DNA of 10,831 nt from Nitrospira sp. GTDB taxonomy: Bacteria > Nitrospirota > Nitrospiria > Nitrospirales > Nitrospiraceae. Shown here in pieces: positions 7,245-10,831 of this stretch; position 1 is the first letter of the stretch, and the number at the start of each line of letters is the position of its first letter. The stretch is from assembly GCA_005116795.1 (NCBI GenBank), contig SWDL01000425.1, positions 1-10,831 on the forward strand, in the 5' to 3' direction. The notes beneath the pieces are model-generated. The model saw only the letters and a program-made list of their open reading frames with translations. It ran no database searches and was not told the DNA's origin. A program made the translations under genes and the position numbers.

Positions 7245-7283
7245 GAGGGTGAATGTGAGGAAGCGATCACCCTCAAGGAGGGT
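7245..7283 (+). promoter_or_regulatory. Candidate RNA switch: two exclusive hairpins over the B2 ribosome binding site
   Basis: Between B1 and B2 the segment TCACCCTC (7267-7274) can pair in two ways. Upstream it is the exact complement of GAGGGTGA (7245-7252), giving an 8-bp stem with a 14-base loop. Downstream, ACCCTC (7269-7274) is the complement of GAGGGT (7278-7283), giving a 6-bp stem with a 3-base AAG loop. The downstream arm contains the AAGGAGGG ribosome site of B2 (ATG at 7287). The first fold would free the site and the second would hide it. The pairings are seen in the sequence; switching is inference. Confidence 0.35.
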
Positions 7284-7286
7284 CAC

Positions 7287-7748
7287 ATGAAAACGACACG
7301 GTTTCACAATGGGCTGATGACGGCGGTGCTCGTCGCGTTCGCAGCGAGCCTCTTGACCGTGGGCATCGCCTCGGCCAAAGGCACCTGGGCGGATCAGCTT
7401 TGGACCGCAGCCAATTACTACAAGTTCCTCGATCGGACCACTCACAAAGCGATCTATATGGATCCCTATCTCGAGAAGATCGCCAAGGTCCGTCAAGGAG
7501 TGGACCGGGAAGATCGAATGTTTGTCAGGACCCAGATGGCTGAGTTCTTCACGATGCTTCGGACCCGCGCCCACAACATCCCAACCCCTGTCGCCACTCA
7601 GTTGTATGATTTGGCGATACAGTTGACGCCGCTCGAGGAGTTCGGCGTGTCTATCCCCGAGTTTCCAGCCGCCACGATGGATGACTGCGCGGTCGGAAAG
7701 GGCCTTGTGAACGGAGAGCAATTCGCCCATTACGAGCGTTGGTGTTGA
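7287..7748 (+). CDS. Small exported helical protein, paralogue B2
   Basis: This 153-residue exported protein is the tandem paralogue of the preceding gene. Its signal peptide covers about 28 residues, with cleavage near IASAK (AxA type). The mature part starts GTWADQLWTAANYYKFLD, and the shared block is MAEFFTMLRTRAHN, then LTPLEEFGVSIP. Compared with B1 it carries an extra C-terminal tail (EFPAATMDDC to HYERWC) of about 30 residues with two cysteines, one of them the last residue, which could form a disulfide or a partner contact. No known domain is recognised. ATG 7287 is set by AAGGAGGG at 7275-7282. An in-frame extension upstream runs inside B1 and lacks a signal-peptide layout, so it is rejected. 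The duplication followed by tail gain suggests that the two copies have diverged in role. Confidence 0.8.
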   Translation: MKTTRFHNGLMTAVLVAFAASLLTVGIASAKGTWADQLWTAANYYKFLDRTTHKAIYMDPYLEKIAKVRQGVDREDRMFVRTQMAEFFTMLRTRAHNIPTPVATQLYDLAIQLTPLEEFGVSIPEFPAATMDDCAVGKGLVNGEQFAHYERWC

Positions 7749-7803
7749 TCGTCATGAAGCTCGGGCTGAGAAGCCCATCGAATCGGAGGCAAACGATGGC
7801 GTC

Positions 7804-7838
7804 GGGGAGAGCAGAACGACAGTCCGTCTGCTCTCCCC
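7804..7838 (+). terminator. Strong hairpin between B2 and A2, possible terminator
   Basis: GGGGAGAGCAGA (7804-7815) and TCTGCTCTCCCC (7827-7838) form a perfect 12-bp stem with an 11-base loop, 56 bases after the B2 stop codon. The bases after the stem (AGATCCCTGCTT) are not a real T tract, so this may be an imperfect intrinsic terminator, a processing site or an mRNA 3' stabiliser. If it terminates, A2 needs its own promoter within 7839-7920, where I see no convincing one. Confidence 0.5.
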
Positions 7839-7939
7839 AGATCCCTGCTTCGTCAGAAGGAGACATCGGCGTCCCAAACGACGGAGCATCGGGGGGAGCT
7901 GGTTTGCGTGGGTGATCCATAAGAAGGAGGAATGCCATC

Positions 7940-8554
7940 ATGCGTCAGAAACGTCACACAGAGAGAGAGAGGGCCTGGTCCATGGGCCCTGCTATGGCAG
8001 CGACTCTGTTCCTGCTGTTTCCGGTTGCGGCTCAATCAGGCTCTATGACCCCTGTCTCACATTCGATCGAGGGCCAGTCCGGCGATTCCAGCCCCGGCAC
8101 ATATTCGAGCCTCAAGGGCGTGGTGACTAAAATCGACTCGGGGATGATTTTCGTGAAACCGACAGAGGGGGTGAGGTCCGGCCTGTCTAGCCTTTCTGCA
8201 CGGAACCTGCTGGTTCCTCCATCGAGAGCGATCAGCAGCCGAAAGGCCGAACGGAGCGGCCTGCGACACACCCAGGTGGGGGACGAGGTGACGTTGTTCA
8301 TCGATGAGGTGAACTTGGTCAAAGACCTGTATAAGACCGGCAGGCCGGCGCCTGCCCGGCGAATGATGACCGGGACCCTCGGCTATGCGAACGAAGCTTG
8401 GGAGGAGATTCAACTCTCCAGCCCTGCCGGCCCGGAAAGCTTTGCGGTGGATCCCCTTGCCGGAACCAAGCTGCCGGCCTTGGGAGACGGCGCCCCCGTT
8501 ATTTTGGAGCTCGATGACGCGAACACGGTGATCGACATCCATCGGATTCGCTGA
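7940..8554 (+). CDS. Exported beta-rich protein, paralogue A2 of the A-B-B'-A' cassette
   Basis: This 204-residue exported protein is a longer relative of the product of 6056-6562. It has a long charged N-region (MRQKRHTERERAW), a hydrophobic core (about residues 15-32) and likely cleavage near AAQSG. The mature part repeats the A1 plan: SLKGVVTKIDSGMIFVKPTEG matches ELRGVIATIRSGVLFVHTVHG, and SGLRHTQVGDEVTLFIDEVN matches VGLHDAKVGDPVLLLVDSGN. The shared C-terminal block runs from RRMMTGTLGYAN to VIDIHRIR. An insert of roughly 15-20 Ser/Arg-rich residues (about 77-97) sits between the first strands and is absent from A1. It has no cysteine and no recognised domain. AAGGAGG at 7924-7930 lies nine bases before ATG 7940. 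An ATG at 7932 is in another frame. Because the A copies flank the B copies, the four products may act together, but no biochemical role can be read from the sequence. Confidence 0.78.
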   Translation: MRQKRHTERERAWSMGPAMAATLFLLFPVAAQSGSMTPVSHSIEGQSGDSSPGTYSSLKGVVTKIDSGMIFVKPTEGVRSGLSSLSARNLLVPPSRAISSRKAERSGLRHTQVGDEVTLFIDEVNLVKDLYKTGRPAPARRMMTGTLGYANEAWEEIQLSSPAGPESFAVDPLAGTKLPALGDGAPVILELDDANTVIDIHRIR

Positions 8555-8598
8555 ATGGACCAGCCTGTGCTCGGCAGATGAGCAATCCCCTGTCGGGA

Positions 8599-8631
8599 GA
8601 AGGGGACCGGCGACTCTCTCCGGTCCCCTTC
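8599..8631 (+). terminator. Intrinsic terminator after A2
   Basis: GAAGGGGACCGG (8599-8610) pairs perfectly over 12 bp with CCGGTCCCCTTC (8620-8631), leaving a 9-base loop. It lies 45 bases after the A2 stop codon. The following bases, CTTGCCCCTTGTCG, are only partly T-rich. The position at the end of the cassette and the stem strength support termination; the hairpin is symmetric and could act on both strands. Confidence 0.6.
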
Positions 8632-8711
8632 CTTGCCCCTTGTCGTGAAACCTCGGGATCGTTGAACGGCCCTGTCCAGGACACTGCCACCCCCCGTCAT
8701 CGCTAGCCGCT

Positions 8712-8753
8712 CCGACCGAGTCCGCACCTCCCGCTCAAGGTGTGTGTGGTCGG
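8712..8753. other. Nested inverted repeat in the gap before the haem protein gene
   Basis: CCGACC (8712-8717) pairs with GGTCGG (8748-8753), and inside it CACCT (8725-8729) pairs with AGGTG (8738-8742). The result is a two-stem structure with an internal loop. It lies upstream of the predicted promoter at 8798, so it would be operator-like DNA rather than part of the leader. The stems are short, and chance is quite possible. Nothing else is seen in 8632-8797. Confidence 0.2.
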
Positions 8754-8797
8754 TAGGGAGTCTCGCCCGAGGGTCTCGTCTGATTGAAAGGCGCGCC

Positions 8798-8826
8798 TGG
8801 ACGGGAAACCCATTCTCTGCAATAAT
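8798..8826 (+). promoter_or_regulatory. Possible sigma70-type promoter for the haem protein/protease pair
   Basis: TGGACG (8798-8803; four of six to the -35 consensus) and AATAAT (8821-8826; five of six to the -10 consensus) are spaced by 17 bases, with an extended TGC just before the -10. Transcription would begin near 8833, leaving a leader of about 17 bases before ATG 8850. That fits the lack of a Shine-Dalgarno sequence at this start. Confidence 0.35.
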
Positions 8827-8849
8827 GAGCGGCATGGTATCCTAAAGCC

Positions 8850-9632
8850 ATGCGTCGTCGCGTTCCACAACTGTGCGCTGCGTGGCTGGTTCTGTGTGGA
8901 GCGGCCATGAGTGATCCTGCGTTGACCCAAGGAGTGCCTTCCGAACCAGGCCCCCCGTTCCAAACGCTTGTCGAGCTCGAGAAGATGGCGCGCCTCCTCG
9001 CGATGATGCTCGATGCCGGCCGCTCCGTGATCAGCGACCATCAAACGTTGTTCGACGACCCCGAGAAGGGAGACAAGGGGTTTACCCCCGACGTCTTTGA
9101 GAGGCAACTCCTTGAGACGTTCCGAAGCCGGGCGGGCACCGATCTTGAGGAGAGCCGCTCGGCACGGATCCCGACCGGCGCGAAAGCGGTGCTCAAGGTT
9201 CTCGTGGCGGCGAGCAAGCTGGTCGTCGCCGAGGCCCAATCGGAGATCAATCGACAGGGGGTGGGGCATAAAGGATTTGTCCCGGCGGTATTCGGCGCCA
9301 GGACCGCCTCCCGCTTTGCTGCACTGACCGGGATCAGGCTGAAGCAGACCGCGTTGGCGCCCCGTAATCCGTCGAATGCCCCCGACTCGTTCGAACAAGC
9401 GGTCTTACGAGAGTTTGCCGATCCGTCGTATCCGCGCGAGAAAGTGATCAGCGAGATTACGGCGACGAGCGGAGCGCTGAGGCTGATGCTTCCGCTCTAT
9501 GCCACGCGAAAGTGTTTAGACTGTCACGGGGAACCCAAGGGGGAACCGGACAGAACCGGTCATCCGAGAGAGGGATTCCAGTTGGGCCAGTCGGCCGGCG
9601 CGATCAGCGTCTTCATCCCGGTCCGTCAATGA
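8850..9632 (+). CDS. Exported Tll0287-like (DUF3365) c-type haem protein with duplicated front half
   Basis: This 260-residue exported protein matches the Tll0287-like/DUF3365 family, haem-binding PAS-like modules thought to sense redox state or ligands. A signal peptide spans about residues 1-27. The second half carries the full family pattern: GHKGFVPAVFG, LKQTALAPRNPSNAPDSFE, then the haem motif CLDCHGEPKGE with Cys222, Cys225 and His226, and the closing GQSAGAISVFIPV. The first half (about 42-115) contains a related but cofactor-free version: GDKGFTPDVFERQLLETF echoes GHKGFVPAVFGARTASRF. So the front part seems duplicated. Unlike many relatives, it has no visible transmembrane anchor, kinase or methyl-accepting domain and ends right after the haem module. 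No ribosome site precedes ATG 8850. Its stop overlaps the next gene's start as ATGA (9629-9632), so it is coupled to the protease gene. Confidence 0.85.
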   Translation: MRRRVPQLCAAWLVLCGAAMSDPALTQGVPSEPGPPFQTLVELEKMARLLAMMLDAGRSVISDHQTLFDDPEKGDKGFTPDVFERQLLETFRSRAGTDLEESRSARIPTGAKAVLKVLVAASKLVVAEAQSEINRQGVGHKGFVPAVFGARTASRFAALTGIRLKQTALAPRNPSNAPDSFEQAVLREFADPSYPREKVISEITATSGALRLMLPLYATRKCLDCHGEPKGEPDRTGHPREGFQLGQSAGAISVFIPVRQ

Positions 9633-10831
9633 GACGAACGGCGCTCTGGTTATTGGCGGCGGTGCTGGTCTCCGGCGAGGCCCTCGCGGCGGAAGAGACT
9701 CCGAGCGGATTGCCGGAGAGACCTGCCGGCACCGGCGTGATCGTCCATCAGGATGGCTATGTCCTGACGGCGCACCATGTCGTCGTCAATGCCCGCCGGA
9801 TCGTGATCGTCACCTCCGGGGAAATTCGACATCCGGCCGTCGTCGTCAGCGCCGACCCCGACCAGGACTTGGCCCTCCTCAAAATTGAGGCCGTCGGCTT
9901 ATCAGAGGCCGCTCTCGGGTATGCCGGCGGGGTCAGGCTCGGCCAAGAGGTGTTCGTGTTCGGGTTTCCGTTCGGTCTGCGGGAGGTCTCGGTTTCGCAG
10001 GGACGTGTCGGGGCGGTCAGGACGAAAGGCGTGAAGCGGGTCTTCCAGGTCGATGCGGCGATCAATCCCGGCAACAGCGGAGGGCCGGTCTTCAATCGCT
10101 CAGGCGAGGTGGTCGGAATTGTGACGACGAAATTCAGCCATCCCTCCGGCATCGTGCCGGAGGGAATGGCCTTCGCCGTGCCGATCAGCTATGCCACCCC
10201 GCTCTTGGCGAATATCCAAGACTTTGATTTCGCCTTGATCGGAAAAACACAGACGACGCTGAAACGAGAGCCGCTCGCGGCCGAAGAGATGGTCCACGAG
10301 ATGGCTCGGACCACGGTTCGAATCGACACCCTCCGTGTGCTGGAACCGCCCCCGACCCGCGGCGGCCAGGCCGAACCGCCTCCGAATCCGCCGAAGCCCG
10401 ACCCTCATCCTGCCCCGCCTCCGCGGCCTTCGTCCGGCTCTTCCCATGACCAGGGGCCCGGAAAATCCGTCGATCCCGGGTCCCTGGTCAAGCCGAACGA
10501 TCCCCATGTCGCGGCTCAGCAAGAGGCGCTGCAAGCTCTGGCGCAACAAGGGCTCGTGCCGCCCGACGGGATGGTGTTGATCCCGGCAGGGGAATTCTTA
10601 CTGGGCGCCGAAGACGGATTGCCCGACGTCAGGCCGATGCACAAGACCTACCTCAGCTCATACTGGGTCGAGAAGTATGAGGTGAGCAACGCGCAGTACC
10701 AGCGCTGCGTGGAGAGCGGAGTCTGCTCGCCTCCCAAGGTCCGCCAGGCCTTTGAGGACTCTCAATTTGCGCAGCATCCGGTCACAAACATCACGTGGAA
10801 TCAGGCACGAAGCTATTGTCAATGGCGGGGG
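9629..10831 (+). CDS. Secreted HtrA/trypsin-like serine protease fused to FGE/SUMF1-type domain, 3' end outside window
   Basis: The frame is open from ATG 9629 to the window edge (401 codons, incomplete). A signal peptide covers about residues 1-20 (ALA cleavage). The protease domain has a full HtrA-type triad: His50 in TAHHVV, Asp80 in DQDLALLK and Ser150 in NPGNSGGP. No PDZ domain follows. A short segment with two Met-containing helices (about 205-238) leads to a proline-rich linker (about 239-275), then from about residue 313 an FGE-sulfatase/SUMF1-type domain: DGMVLIPAGEFLLG, YWVEKYEVSNAQYQRCVESG, HPVTNITWNQARSYCQWRG. Domains of this type include formylglycine-generating enzymes but are often noncatalytic, C-type-lectin-like binding modules. 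The catalytic cysteines of true FGEs would lie beyond the window. Start ATGA overlaps the haem protein stop, implying coupled synthesis and perhaps redox-linked control of proteolysis (inference). Confidence 0.88.
   Translation, partial: MRRTALWLLAAVLVSGEALAAEETPSGLPERPAGTGVIVHQDGYVLTAHHVVVNARRIVIVTSGEIRHPAVVVSADPDQDLALLKIEAVGLSEAALGYAGGVRLGQEVFVFGFPFGLREVSVSQGRVGAVRTKGVKRVFQVDAAINPGNSGGPVFNRSGEVVGIVTTKFSHPSGIVPEGMAFAVPISYATPLLANIQDFDFALIGKTQTTLKREPLAAEEMVHEMARTTVRIDTLRVLEPPPTRGGQAEPPPNPPKPDPHPAPPPRPSSGSSHDQGPGKSVDPGSLVKPNDPHVAAQQEALQALAQQGLVPPDGMVLIPAGEFLLGAEDGLPDVRPMHKTYLSSYWVEKYEVSNAQYQRCVESGVCSPPKVRQAFEDSQFAQHPVTNITWNQARSYCQWRG

Noticed and set aside
7044..7730. 228-codon minus-strand frame over B1 and B2
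   Set aside because: The plus-strand pair has signal peptides, ribosome sites and mutual similarity; the antisense frame has none of these.
8703..9398. 231-codon minus-strand open frame across the haem protein gene
   Set aside because: It lies antisense to a well-supported family member and has no ribosome site or recognisable sequence.

Overview
The window is high-GC bacterial DNA with densely packed genes, mostly on the + strand. Almost every product carries a signal peptide or membrane segments, so it reads as a stretch devoted to the periplasm or cell envelope. A chemolithotroph of the Nitrospira type (Nitrospirota) fits best: a sulfite:cytochrome c oxidoreductase, a Tll0287-like c-type haem protein, and many small exported proteins of unknown function with AAGGAGG-type ribosome binding sites. 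That is inference; no marker gene is present, and NC10 or deltaproteobacterial-type lineages remain possible.

Layout. (1) 2-806: the 3' end of a molybdenum sulfite oxidase (SorA type), overlapped by a small mono-haem cytochrome c (SorB type). (2) 882-4078: a large membrane protein made of a duplicated MFS-like half, a spermidine-synthase-like domain and C-terminal TPRs. It is split by an apparent 1-nt deletion near 1285-1304, giving a 5' fragment (882-1385) and a 3' fragment (1307-4078). (3) 4195-5129: two small exported proteins of unknown function, the second rich in His and Met. (4) 5150-5803, minus strand: an exported Cys-rich protein with three Cys-x(12-14)-Cys units. (5) 6056-8554: a nested paralogue cassette A1-B1-B2-A2. 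The outer genes are related beta-rich exported proteins (37 of 65 C-terminal residues identical by hand count). The inner genes are related helical exported proteins (21 of 46). The gaps hold several RNA-structure candidates, including a possible ribosome-binding-site switch before B2, a hairpin before A2 and a strong terminator after A2. (6) 8850-10831: an ATGA-coupled pair. The first is a haem-binding Tll0287-like protein with a duplicated front half. The second, cut by the window end, is a secreted HtrA-type serine protease joined by a proline-rich linker to an FGE/SUMF1-type domain.

How the genes work together. SorAB would oxidise sulfite to sulfate in the periplasm and pass electrons to cytochrome c. 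The last pair could link a haem-based redox or ligand sensor to extracytoplasmic proteolysis (inference). The A-B-B'-A' cassette and its unrecognised neighbours are the least explained part and the best candidate for an undescribed envelope system. No tRNA, rRNA, CRISPR array, transposase or attachment site was seen. No gene-free stretch exceeds 300 bases; the largest gaps (5804-6055, 6563-6828, 8555-8849) are described in the entries beside them.
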